The position numbers and the translations under genes were made by a program. From contig NZ_QQAY01000001.1 in the NCBI RefSeq assembly GCF_003350505.1, forward strand, positions 558,001 to 622,000: 64,000 bases of DNA, given 5' to 3'. The notes under the pieces were generated by a model, which was not told the origin of the DNA, did no database searches, and was given only the letters and a program-made list of their open reading frames with translations. The DNA comes from Falsibacillus pallidus. Its GTDB lineage: Bacteria > Bacillota > Bacilli > Bacillales > DSM-25281. Shown piece by piece: positions 8,540 through 15,929 of this stretch. Position 1 is the stretch's first letter. Each line of letters opens with the position of its first letter.

Positions 8540-9949
8540 ATGAAAAAAAGCCGCATCATTGTTCTTTTTCGGAACGATTTCCGCCTCCATGATAATCCCG
8601 CTTTATATGAAGCTAGCCGAACAGGTGAAATTATCCCTGTCTATATTCATGAAAGCACTAATCATACTAAGTCCATGGGCGGCGCGCAAAAATGGTGGCT
8701 CCATCAGTGCCTCCTCTCTTTTCAAACATCGTTGGAAAATATGAATGGCCGATTATATCTATTTAACGGAAATGCAGAAGTACTTCTCCCTGAGATCATT
8801 GAAACAACAGAAGCTGATGCCGTCTATTGGAATCGCTGCTATGATCCGAAAACTTATCGCAGGGACCTAAAGATTGCCGCTCTCCTGATAGAGGAGAATA
8901 TACAGATAAAGTCTTTTGAAGGACGCCTCCTTCGTCCGCCATGGGAAGTGGTAAAAGAAGAGAAAGTTCCGTATCGGGTTTTTTCAGCTTTTTATAAAGC
9001 TTTCTTAAAGGAGGAAGTTCCTAAACCATTCCCTGCCCTTAAAGAGTCTGTTTTTGCCGAAACCGATCTTAAAGGTGAAACAATTTCTTCTCTTGGCCTG
9101 CTCCCAAAAATGAATTGGACGAAAACAATGGAAGAAACATGGATGCCTGGTGAAAATCATGCGATTGAGCAATTCAAGGATTTCTGTGAAACAAAGCTTG
9201 CCCGCTACCACGAGGCCCGGGATATTCCTTTTCCTGAAGGATTTTCAGTTATGTCTCCTTATTTAGCCCTTGGCATCATGTCAGTCAGGAGCATGTATCA
9301 TTACTTAAAGAATAACCCTCATTCTTCCGCCTATATCAGGCAATTGATCTGGAGAGATTATGCTTATCAGCTTCTTTTCCATTTCCCAGATCTGCATGGG
9401 ATATCATTGGATGAGCGCTTTACCTCTTTTGAATGGAGAATTGATGAAGCTGATTTTGACGCCTGGAAGCATGGACGCACCGGTTTCCCTATCGTTGACG
9501 CCGGAATGAGGGAATTATGGGCAACAGGATATTTGCCCAACCGTGTTCGGATGATTGCAGCTTCTTTCCTAGTGAAAGATTTATTGATTCCATGGCAAAA
9601 AGGGGAAGAATGGTTTTGGGATACATTGATCGATGCGGATATAGCCAATAATTCGATGGGATGGCAATGGGTGGCCGGGACCGGAATCGATCCAGCCCCT
9701 TATTTCCGCATCTTCAATCCTGTCCTTCAGAGCGAAAAGTTTGATAAAGATGGGAGATATATCAAAAAGTGGGTTCCCGAGTTGAAAAGCCTTCCTGCCA
9801 AATACATTCATGACCCGAGCAAAGCGCCTGACCACGTATTACAAGAAGCAGGAATTGAACTTGGCACCGACTACCCATTCCCGATCGTCGATCATAAAGC
9901 TGCTAGAAAAAGAGCACTTGAACACTATGGACAAATAAAAAAAGGATGA
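8540..9949 (+). CDS. phr: Deoxyribodipyrimidine photolyase
   Basis: 469 residues, normal size for a class I CPD photolyase. The N-terminal Rossmann antenna domain (about 1-135) starts with RIIVLFRNDFRLHDNPAL; the C-terminal FAD domain shows the WRDYAYQLLFHFP region, the GxPxVDAGMRELWATGYLPNRVRM core and the WQWVAGTGIDPAPYFRIFNP FAD/DNA site. It uses blue light to split cyclobutane pyrimidine dimers. Start ATG after AAAGGAGGAATCCCTAC. Single gene, divergent from the XRE regulator and closed by a terminator that includes its stop codon. A second light-damage repair system (splAB) lies 6 kb away. Confidence 0.93.
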   Translation: MKKSRIIVLFRNDFRLHDNPALYEASRTGEIIPVYIHESTNHTKSMGGAQKWWLHQCLLSFQTSLENMNGRLYLFNGNAEVLLPEIIETTEADAVYWNRCYDPKTYRRDLKIAALLIEENIQIKSFEGRLLRPPWEVVKEEKVPYRVFSAFYKAFLKEEVPKPFPALKESVFAETDLKGETISSLGLLPKMNWTKTMEETWMPGENHAIEQFKDFCETKLARYHEARDIPFPEGFSVMSPYLALGIMSVRSMYHYLKNNPHSSAYIRQLIWRDYAYQLLFHFPDLHGISLDERFTSFEWRIDEADFDAWKHGRTGFPIVDAGMRELWATGYLPNRVRMIAASFLVKDLLIPWQKGEEWFWDTLIDADIANNSMGWQWVAGTGIDPAPYFRIFNPVLQSEKFDKDGRYIKKWVPELKSLPAKYIHDPSKAPDHVLQEAGIELGTDYPFPIVDHKAARKRALEHYGQIKKG

Positions 9950-10008
9950 TTCAAGACCCGCTCCCAAATTAAGGGTGCGAATGGTCATGAATCATCCTTT
10001 CATTTTAT
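9941..10008. terminator. Bidirectional terminator between phr and thiT
   Basis: 13-bp arms AAAGGATGATTCA (9941-9953) and TGAATCATCCTTT (9988-10000) around a 34-nt loop containing its own short GC-rich pairing; T-rich on both sides. The phr stop codon is inside the left arm. Confidence 0.7.
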
Positions 10009-10586
10009 CTTTTTGTAACTGTAGCTAATCTTGGCGCGATGGAGAATAGCAAAATGATAACGACGGCACTGATGATGAAAGTAGGAAGCATGTACGTTCC
10101 ATTATAAATCAATGAATAAAGTGCGACTGGCTGGCCTTTTGGTGCATAAGAACCAAAGAACACAATTCCTGTATAAAAATGTGCCAGGAATCTTAGTAAT
10201 GAGCCGATGAATGTACTCACAATCACAAGGCCGATCCATTTTCCCGTCTTTTTATTTTTCACCGCTTCACGGACGCCAGATGCAAATAATCCGGCAAATC
10301 CAATGACCGTAAAGGCGACAAAGTAATCAATGAACCCTTGTACAGGATGATATATCTGTGCAAAGCCTGTAATAAATTGAAGCAATCCAAGAAGGAATCC
10401 CGATAAAAGACCTCCTTTTACTCCCCATCTATAGGCAATCAGGAAAACAGGAACCATCGCAAGCGAAACGGATCCCCCCTGCGCCCAGATCCTTGAAAAT
10501 AGTGCAGTAGAAACAATGTCAAGTAAATAGGCTAATGCAGCCAATACAGCGACTTCTACTAAAAAAAGTGTTTTGTTAGACTTCAT
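10005..10586 (-). CDS. thiT: Thiamine ECF transporter S component ThiT (YuaJ)
   Basis: 193 residues, about six transmembrane helices, with the conserved ThiT loop segments SRIWAQGGSVSLAMVPVFLIAYRWG and GFAQIYHPVQGFIDY. Trp and Tyr residues in these loops bind thiamine in characterised ThiT (family knowledge). It works in the membrane with the shared ECF ATPases and EcfT encoded elsewhere. The gene is preceded by a TPP riboswitch and expression-platform terminator, which fixes both substrate and regulation. ATG follows AGGGGGAGTTAGCA. Confidence 0.95.
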   Translation of the reverse strand: MKSNKTLFLVEVAVLAALAYLLDIVSTALFSRIWAQGGSVSLAMVPVFLIAYRWGVKGGLLSGFLLGLLQFITGFAQIYHPVQGFIDYFVAFTVIGFAGLFASGVREAVKNKKTGKWIGLVIVSTFIGSLLRFLAHFYTGIVFFGSYAPKGQPVALYSLIYNGTYMLPTFIISAVVIILLFSIAPRLATVTKR

Positions 10587-10659
10587 TGCTAACTCCCCCT
10601 ACTCATATTTTTTGGGGAAATGATTCCGTGGGACCATAAAAAATTTATGGATTAAGGCA

Positions 10660-10702
10660 ATAAAAAAAGCAATGAAGGGCGGTAAAGATGGCCCCTCATT
10701 GC
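10660..10702 (-). terminator. Terminator of the TPP riboswitch expression platform
   Basis: GCAATGAGGGGC / GCCCTTCATTGC stem with 10-nt loop, then seven Ts on the minus strand, located just after the aptamer and ahead of thiT. Confidence 0.85.
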
Positions 10703-10714
10703 ATATCCCATCAA

Positions 10715-10800
10715 AACCACATCCCTGCGCAAGCATTAACTTACAGGTTCGAAGGGTCTGAACTTCTGTTCACTCTCAGCCAAAGGCTCCCCTTGTGGAA
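10715..10800 (-). ncRNA. TPP (thi-box) riboswitch
   Basis: On the minus strand the aptamer shows the conserved parts in order: AAGGGGAGCC, the CTGAGA box, ACCCTTCGAACCTG, and GCGCAGGGATGTGG closing P1. This is the canonical THI element. With the downstream terminator it should switch off thiT when thiamine pyrophosphate is abundant. Confidence 0.97.
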
Positions 10801-10827
10801 CTATTAAATTAGCAAGCTTCCTTTAAT

Positions 10828-10856
10828 ACTATACTATGCTGTAAAAAATGTATCAA
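10828..10856 (-). promoter_or_regulatory. Sigma-A promoter of the thiT riboswitch transcript
   Basis: TTGATA (10851-10856), 17-bp spacer, TATAGT (10828-10833) on the minus strand, immediately after the modB stop and about 30 nt before the aptamer. Confidence 0.7.
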
Positions 10857-10860
10857 TGAT

Positions 10861-11526
10861 TTATTCTTTGCCTTTTGACATCATTTGAACTATAAATAGC
10901 AGGAGAAAAGAAATGACGATCAAGGAACCGGCCCATGTCCATGCCTGCTCCATCCTGCCGGTCTCTATGGAGGTATAAATGGCAGTTGATGCCGTCTGCG
11001 TCTTTCCCGGTATATTCCCGGCAAACATCAGAGTTGCTCCAAATTCTCCAAGCCCTCTGGCAAAACTGAGAATGAATCCAGTCAAAATATATTTATAGGA
11101 AAGGGGCATCTCGATTTTCCAAAACAGCGCCCACCCTCCAGCTCCGTCCACTTTTGCTGCACCTTTAATATCCTCTTCAATACTGGAAAAACCCAGTTTA
11201 AGTGATTGATACATCAACGGAATGACCACGACAGTCGCTGCGATTACACCTGCCCACCAAGTAAAGATGAGCCCCTCCCCGAACAATGATTCTACTGCTT
11301 TTCCAGCAATGGAATTCCGTCCAAATACTGTGATCAGCAGGAGACCTGTAACAGATGGAGGCAGCACCAATGGAACGAGAAGGAGCAGCTCAATGGAAAG
11401 CACCCATTTTCTTGTGGTGGAAGACAAAAGTTTTGATACTCCCAAACTTATGCCAAATGCGAATATAGCTGAGAGAATAGCAATCTTAATACTTAGCGAT
11501 AAAGGTTCCCAAAATCCTTCAAACAT
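10861..11526 (-). CDS. modB: Molybdate ABC transporter permease ModB
   Basis: 221 residues with about five to six transmembrane helices and the ABC-permease EAA loop (EEDIKGAAKVDGAGGWALFWKIEMPL-type, about residues 123-142) followed by the RGLGEFGATLMFAG segment typical of ModB. It forms the membrane channel of the molybdate importer. ATG follows GAGGGATAAAC. It is the second gene after modA (38 bp apart). No ATPase gene (modC) follows; thiT transcription starts immediately after. Some Bacillus genomes also lack modC beside modAB (B. subtilis yvgLM). Confidence 0.92.
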   Translation of the reverse strand: MFEGFWEPLSLSIKIAILSAIFAFGISLGVSKLLSSTTRKWVLSIELLLLVPLVLPPSVTGLLLITVFGRNSIAGKAVESLFGEGLIFTWWAGVIAATVVVIPLMYQSLKLGFSSIEEDIKGAAKVDGAGGWALFWKIEMPLSYKYILTGFILSFARGLGEFGATLMFAGNIPGKTQTASTAIYTSIETGRMEQAWTWAGSLIVISFLLLFIVQMMSKGKE

Positions 11527-11564
11527 GTTTATCCCTCTTTCACTTCCTGCTTAAGTCAATCTGT

Positions 11565-12332
11565 TTAGTAGCTGAATCCGTACCCTTCAAAAATGGATTT
11601 TGCTTTTTCGCTTTTCATGAATTCCAGAAAACCGCTTGCTTCATTCCGGTTTTTCCCATCACTGATGATGGAAGTGTAGTAGACAATCGGCTGGTGCCAG
11701 CTATCTTCTGCCTCCGACACTACTTTCACCTTTTTAGAGGTGATCGCATCCGTATAATAGACCAGCCCTGCATCAACATTATTGGACTCTACATATTGAA
11801 GGACTTGTCTGACATCCTTGCAGTAAACCAGCTTCTCTTTTAAGCTCCCCCATTTGTTTAAGGATTCCAGTGTCTCTTTTGCATACGTTCCGGCGGGGAC
11901 TGCTTCTGGAGTGCCAATGGCTATTTTCTTCACATTCCCGCTATCCAGATTGCTGAAGTTGATTTGCTTATTTCCCGCTGCTTTCGGGACAATCAGAACC
12001 AGCTTATTTTTGAAAAAAGCTTCTTCGCTTGCCGTCAATCCTTTGTCCTTGATTAAATCAACCGGTTGTTTAGCAGCCGAGATAAATAAATCGACTGGGG
12101 CACCATGGATGATCTGCTGAGATAATGCACCCGAACCGCCAAAATTAAAAACGATCTTTTCATTTTTGTGTTCTTTCTGATAAGCATCTGCTGTTTCTTT
12201 CAATACATCGCTTAAGCTGGCGGCTGCTGATATTGTAATGGTTTTTTTCTTATCCTTTTCATCTGTACAACCTGCCATTGCCCCTGCTAAAAATAATAGA
12301 ATCACAGCAATGGGAAGAAATTTAGACTTCAC
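11565..12332 (-). CDS. modA: Molybdate-binding lipoprotein ModA
   Basis: 255 residues. Lipoprotein signal peptide with lipobox AMAGC (Cys22). The mature part has the ModA hallmarks AAASLSDVLKE near the start, NFGGSGALSQQI, GAPVDLFISA, and NNVDAGLVYYTDA. It captures molybdate (possibly tungstate) outside the membrane and delivers it to ModB. GTG start after GAGGTGAATATTTAA. First gene of a modAB unit; a tandem 9-bp repeat lies about 80 bp upstream. Confidence 0.93.
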   Translation of the reverse strand: MKSKFLPIAVILLFLAGAMAGCTDEKDKKKTITISAAASLSDVLKETADAYQKEHKNEKIVFNFGGSGALSQQIIHGAPVDLFISAAKQPVDLIKDKGLTASEEAFFKNKLVLIVPKAAGNKQINFSNLDSGNVKKIAIGTPEAVPAGTYAKETLESLNKWGSLKEKLVYCKDVRQVLQYVESNNVDAGLVYYTDAITSKKVKVVSEAEDSWHQPIVYYTSIISDGKNRNEASGFLEFMKSEKAKSIFEGYGFSY

Positions 12333-12410
12333 TTAAATATTCACCTCATTATCGGAAAACTGATTCTTTCATTTTACTATTAAAGGCATTCATAGAAAAG
12401 AATGTTCCAT

Positions 12411-12428
12411 TATTACGAGTATTACGAG
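12411..12428 (-). repeat. Tandem 9-bp repeat upstream of modA
   Basis: CTCGTAATA occurs twice in direct succession (minus strand) in the region between the divergent modA and histidine kinase genes. It may be a binding site for a molybdenum-responsive or other regulator; no known consensus was recognised. Confidence 0.35.
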
Positions 12429-12500
12429 CGGGTTCATTAACTACTTTTTCAGAATCATGAATATTGTAAAAAAATTAGTTTTTTTACAGAATATTCTTGC

Positions 12501-12506
12501 TATAAT
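12501..12506 (+). promoter_or_regulatory. Extended -10 promoter of the histidine kinase gene
   Basis: TGCTATAAT (extended TGn -10, hexamer TATAAT at 12501-12506) with no clear -35, 20 bp before the preferred start codon. It implies that the in-frame ATG at 12457 is upstream of the transcript. Confidence 0.65.
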
Positions 12507-12525
12507 AGAAAACAGAGGTGAAAGT

Positions 12526-13638
12526 ATGATTCCACTGAAAAAACACTTAGCCCAATATATCAAAACGAATAAAACCGACTTCATTAATAGATGGGAAAAG
12601 CGAGTCATTATTCCAGATGGTGAAGATTCGATTGAAATCATTCGGAAAAACGGAGAAACAATGGTGGAATTATTGGTCCATTTATTGACCTTTCCCCAAG
12701 AGAATATTGAAGAACATATTAAACCTTTTGCATGGAAAGTTGCTGAAGAGCGTTTAGAAGCGGATATTAACATCGGAGAATTTGTTTATAATGTTAATAT
12801 TGCTCGTTCTGAAATTTATAAAGACCTTAATAAACTTACAAATGATGTAACTGAAATTCAGGATGCCTTAGATCATTTCAATTTAATTTTTGACCGGTTT
12901 CTTTATTATGCGGTTTCCCATTATACTGATTTAAAAAATTCAATCATCAGACAAAAAGAAGAATATATCAGCACAACTCATGATGACCGTCTTTCCCTTC
13001 TTGGGCAGATGACCTCCAGCTTTGTACATGAGTTTCGCAATCCCCTGACTTCCATCCATGGGTTTATTCAATTATTAAAGGCAGAACATCAAAACCTTCC
13101 CTACCTGGAAATCATTTCTGGTGAACTGGAACAGTTGAAGTTCAGGATCACTCAATTTTTAATGCTTTCCAAAAAACAGATAGTGGACACAGAATGGGCT
13201 TCATTATCAATGAATGAGCTGCTTGAAGAAGTGATGTCTTTTCTTTATCCACGGATTGTCGAGGTCAATGTCAGGATTGAGGAAGATCTGCAGCCTGGAC
13301 TGCAATTCAGCGGATATAAAGAAGAAATTCGCCAAGTATTCATTAATATCATTTTCAATGCAGTTGAAGTATTATCAGATCAACCGGATGATTCTGTCAT
13401 CCTTTTAAAAGCCTATGAACAAAACGGATCCATCGTTGTCAGCATCAAAAATAACGGCCCTCAAATTCCATTGGAACATCAGGCCACTATTTTCGATCCA
13501 TTTTTTACGACTAAAAAGACCGGAACCGGGTTAGGATTATATATTTGCAAAGAAATCATAGAAAAGCATGGAGGCTCGCTTACTTGCGAATCAGCTCAGG
13601 ATTGGACAGTCTTTAACATTTCCCTGCCTGCCACATAA
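12526..13638 (+). CDS. Sensor histidine kinase with RsbRD-type N-terminal domain
   Basis: About 370 residues from the ATG with ribosome binding site GAGGTGAAAGT. No transmembrane segment, so a cytoplasmic sensor. The N-terminal ~150 residues resemble the RsbRD/histidine-kinase N-terminal sensor fold. The kinase core follows: H box SSFVHEFRNPLTSIHGF, N box NIIFNAVEVL, G1 absent-looking/weak, F box FDPFFTTKKTGTGLGLYICKEI. The H-box style is that of sporulation-kinase (Kin) type enzymes. There is no adjacent response regulator, so it is an orphan kinase; feeding the Spo0 phosphorelay is possible but inferred. The modA gene is divergent. Confidence 0.82.
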   Translation: MIPLKKHLAQYIKTNKTDFINRWEKRVIIPDGEDSIEIIRKNGETMVELLVHLLTFPQENIEEHIKPFAWKVAEERLEADINIGEFVYNVNIARSEIYKDLNKLTNDVTEIQDALDHFNLIFDRFLYYAVSHYTDLKNSIIRQKEEYISTTHDDRLSLLGQMTSSFVHEFRNPLTSIHGFIQLLKAEHQNLPYLEIISGELEQLKFRITQFLMLSKKQIVDTEWASLSMNELLEEVMSFLYPRIVEVNVRIEEDLQPGLQFSGYKEEIRQVFINIIFNAVEVLSDQPDDSVILLKAYEQNGSIVVSIKNNGPQIPLEHQATIFDPFFTTKKTGTGLGLYICKEIIEKHGGSLTCESAQDWTVFNISLPAT

Positions 13639-13648
13639 TGTTGTTGAA

Positions 13649-13683
13649 CAAAAAAAAGAAGCCATGATGGCTTCTTTTTTTTG
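13649..13683 (+). terminator. Intrinsic terminator of the histidine kinase gene
   Basis: AAGAAGCCAT / ATGGCTTCTT stem flanked by A and T runs, ending with TTTTTTTTT. Confidence 0.85.
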
Positions 13684-13840
13684 TCCAGCTCTCATTTCTA
13701 TGTCCAGCTCCGCTTTTCTAATTGTCCAGCTGCAGCGCCTAGCCCCTCGAGTCATAAGCCGCACCTCTACGGAAATCAGGATTTCCTTCGAGGTCCGTCT
13801 TATGCTGGTCGGGGCTGTTCAAGGCGCTTCCACTTTTCTA
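13683..13840 (-). repeat. Dispersed long palindromic repeat, copy A
   Basis: Read on the minus strand it starts TTAGAAAAGTGGAAGCGCC right after the symporter stop codon, continues through AGCCCCGACCAGCATAAG, an inner GGAAATCCTGATTTCC palindrome, CTTATGACTCGAGGGGCT and AGGCGC, and ends in GCAGCTGGACA. Nested complementary arms (GCGCC/GGCGC, AGCCCC/GGGGCT, CATAAG/CTTATG) would fold into a long cruciform or RNA hairpin. A 38-bp tail repeats the unit TAGAAAAGCGGAG and GAGCTGGACA twice more. Near-identical to 20706-20823 in opposite orientation. Confidence 0.85.
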
Positions 13841-13841
13841 A

Positions 13842-15077
13842 TTACGCTTCTTTTCTTTGCAATTTAATTTTACGTTTTTTCTCGCTTTCAGCTACAATCA
13901 CGGCACAAGATGCATCTCCAGTGATATTAACAGCTGTTCTGGCCATATCAAGAATACGGTCGATACCGAGGATAAGACCAATCCCAGCAACAGGTAGATT
14001 GACGGAATTCAAAACCATTGCCAATAGGATCAACCCTACACCTGGCACCCCTGCTGTACCTATACTTGCCAACACGGCGGTCAGTACGACTGTTGCCAGT
14101 TCTCCTATTGAAAGATCAACTCCATATACTTGAGCGATGAATACTGTTGCAACACCCTGCATAATGGCTGTACCATCCATATTGATGGTTGCCCCAAGGG
14201 GCTGCACGAAACTCGAAATGGGTTCCGGCACTTTCAGATTATCCTGAGCAGTTTCCATAGAGACTGGAAGAGTAGCATTTGAACTGGATGTACTAAATGC
14301 AACACCCATTGCAGGCAGGAATCCTTTAAAGAACCAAATCGGATTCTTTCTTGCCAGGAGTGATACTGCTCCACCATAGGTGATGATCGCATGAACCACT
14401 AAGGCTAAAATTACGACAATCATATAGACGCCCATTGCCTTCATTGCACTGAAGCCCTGGCTTCCAATTGCGGAGGCAATCAAACCAAATGTACCATATG
14501 GAGCAAACTTCATGACAAGTGTAACCAGATACATCATGATGTCATTGCCCTGTTCCACAAGTTTATAGATGCCTTTTGCTTTATCGCCCAATGCAGTCAA
14601 TGCTAGTCCAATAAAGATGGCAAAAGCAATGATTTGAAGCATGTTCCCATCTGCCAGAGCCTGAATCGGATTTTTCGGAATGATATTAAGAAGTGTATCA
14701 GCTATGGATGGTGCCTTTTCAGCTGAATATTTCGCTGATGCTGTATCAAAATGTCCAGCTAATCCAGGCTGGATGATATAGGCCAATCCAATCCCGATAA
14801 TGATGGCGATACAGGTTGTGATCAAAAAATATGCAATCGTTTTCAAACCAATTCGGCCAAGCATCTTTGGATCCCCTAAACCTGCGGTACCAAGAATGAT
14901 GGAGAATAGGACGATTGGAACGACGAGCATATTGATTAAGTTCAAGAAGATTTTTCCTAGAGGAGTGAAAATATATGGATCTAATACTTTAAATAAACCA
15001 GGTGCAGCAATATTTAGGATAATTCCGACAATTGCACCCACTATTAAGCCTAAAATGATCTTTGTTGTCAATTTCAT
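13842..15077 (-). CDS. Dicarboxylate/glutamate:cation symporter (DAACS family)
   Basis: 411 residues, about eight helices plus re-entrant loops. Diagnostic motifs: the serine-rich SSSNATLP re-entrant loop, the NMDGT sodium/substrate motif, GTAGVPG, and DMARTAVNITGDA in the last helix. These define the GltP/GltT/DctP family that imports glutamate, aspartate or C4-dicarboxylates with Na+ or H+. Exact substrate is not resolved. Single gene; its stop codon abuts dispersed repeat copy A. Confidence 0.9.
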   Translation of the reverse strand: MKLTTKIILGLIVGAIVGIILNIAAPGLFKVLDPYIFTPLGKIFLNLINMLVVPIVLFSIILGTAGLGDPKMLGRIGLKTIAYFLITTCIAIIIGIGLAYIIQPGLAGHFDTASAKYSAEKAPSIADTLLNIIPKNPIQALADGNMLQIIAFAIFIGLALTALGDKAKGIYKLVEQGNDIMMYLVTLVMKFAPYGTFGLIASAIGSQGFSAMKAMGVYMIVVILALVVHAIITYGGAVSLLARKNPIWFFKGFLPAMGVAFSTSSSNATLPVSMETAQDNLKVPEPISSFVQPLGATINMDGTAIMQGVATVFIAQVYGVDLSIGELATVVLTAVLASIGTAGVPGVGLILLAMVLNSVNLPVAGIGLILGIDRILDMARTAVNITGDASCAVIVAESEKKRKIKLQRKEA

Positions 15078-15408
15078 CTACATACCCCCAAACAGCTTAG
15101 TCATGATGTGATTAGATTCTTGTTAGAAAACTCAGCCAATTAAAAATGGTTGGATGAGCTCACTTATTTCTACCCGGGTACTATTTACCTTAAACATGAA
15201 ATTATTATTTTTCAAATCTAAATCTTTTTTTGATACTTTTGTCATATTTAAGAATTATTAGGCATGACCCTTTATTTTATGGGTAAAAAGGACTATTATG
15301 AAAGAAAAGGGTTATTATTTCCATTATTTATTGCATGAACATTAGATTATTTTTATTTATTCCGGGTAAAGTGCCTATAGAATATCAGCAGAAAGGACTT
15401 CACCGATC
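15078..15408. other. Intergenic region, no gene seen
   Basis: 331 bp, AT-rich, between the divergent symporter and ArsC-like genes. I see no small ORF with a ribosome binding site and no riboswitch motif. Contains both promoters, which I cannot place with confidence. Confidence 0.5.
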
Positions 15409-15840
15409 ATGACAAAAAAGCTACTATATTTTGTTTCATCACATCATGGAAGAAGTTCAATGGCAGAGGCGTGGGCCAAAAAGCTCCGTCTGACGGACTG
15501 GTGCTTCAAAAGCGGCGGCTGGTTTGATGCAAACCGTTCCCCTCTGACAATTCAGGCAATGGATGAATTAAATATCGATTTGTCCTCTAAAACTGCTGAA
15601 TGGGTGGATACAGCCCTTTTGGATCAGGCTGATTACATTGTATCCATCTATGACTTTCACCATGAAACGAAAATACCGATTCCAATTGAACTTAAAAACA
15701 AAGTAATCGAATGGGATATTAAAAATCCCAATTCCCTGGCAGAAACATCTGCGGAAAAATGGCCTATCTATCAGGAAATTTGCGACGAGATCGCCTTTAA
15801 AGTCAAGCATTTAGAACCTTCCTTGAAAGTGATTATGTAA
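15409..15840 (+). CDS. ArsC/low-molecular-weight phosphatase-like protein lacking catalytic cysteines
   Basis: 143 residues that align along their length with thioredoxin-coupled ArsC / LMW phosphatases: R15 and S16 with following SMAEAWAK match the RSxMAEGWAK part of the phosphate loop, and the later VDTALLDQADYIVSIYD matches the DI-DSD-L-ADLVVTL segment. However, the C-x5-R nucleophile is replaced (VSSHHGR, Val9 in the Cys position) and the redox Cys pair after VVTL is absent; the only cysteines are near residues 32 and 128. It cannot work as a classical phosphatase or arsenate reductase and is likely a binding or regulatory pseudoenzyme. ATG preceded by AAAGGACTTCACCGATC. Ends in a terminator. 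Confidence 0.75.
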   Translation: MTKKLLYFVSSHHGRSSMAEAWAKKLRLTDWCFKSGGWFDANRSPLTIQAMDELNIDLSSKTAEWVDTALLDQADYIVSIYDFHHETKIPIPIELKNKVIEWDIKNPNSLAETSAEKWPIYQEICDEIAFKVKHLEPSLKVIM

Positions 15841-15898
15841 AGAGATTGACAAAAGAGCAATGATCATTACACTCTTAGCCAATCTCTTTATTTTTTTT
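15841..15898 (+). terminator. Intrinsic terminator
   Basis: AGAGATTG / CAATCTCT stem followed by TTATTTTTTTT, directly after the ArsC-like gene. Confidence 0.7.
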
Positions 15899-15929
15899 GA
15901 AACAATAATGTTTACGAAAACAGCCTTTT

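Noticed and set aside
12457-12525. Longer N-terminus of the histidine kinase starting at 12457
   Set aside because: The extended -10 TGCTATAAT at 12498-12506 lies inside it and no ribosome binding site precedes 12457.
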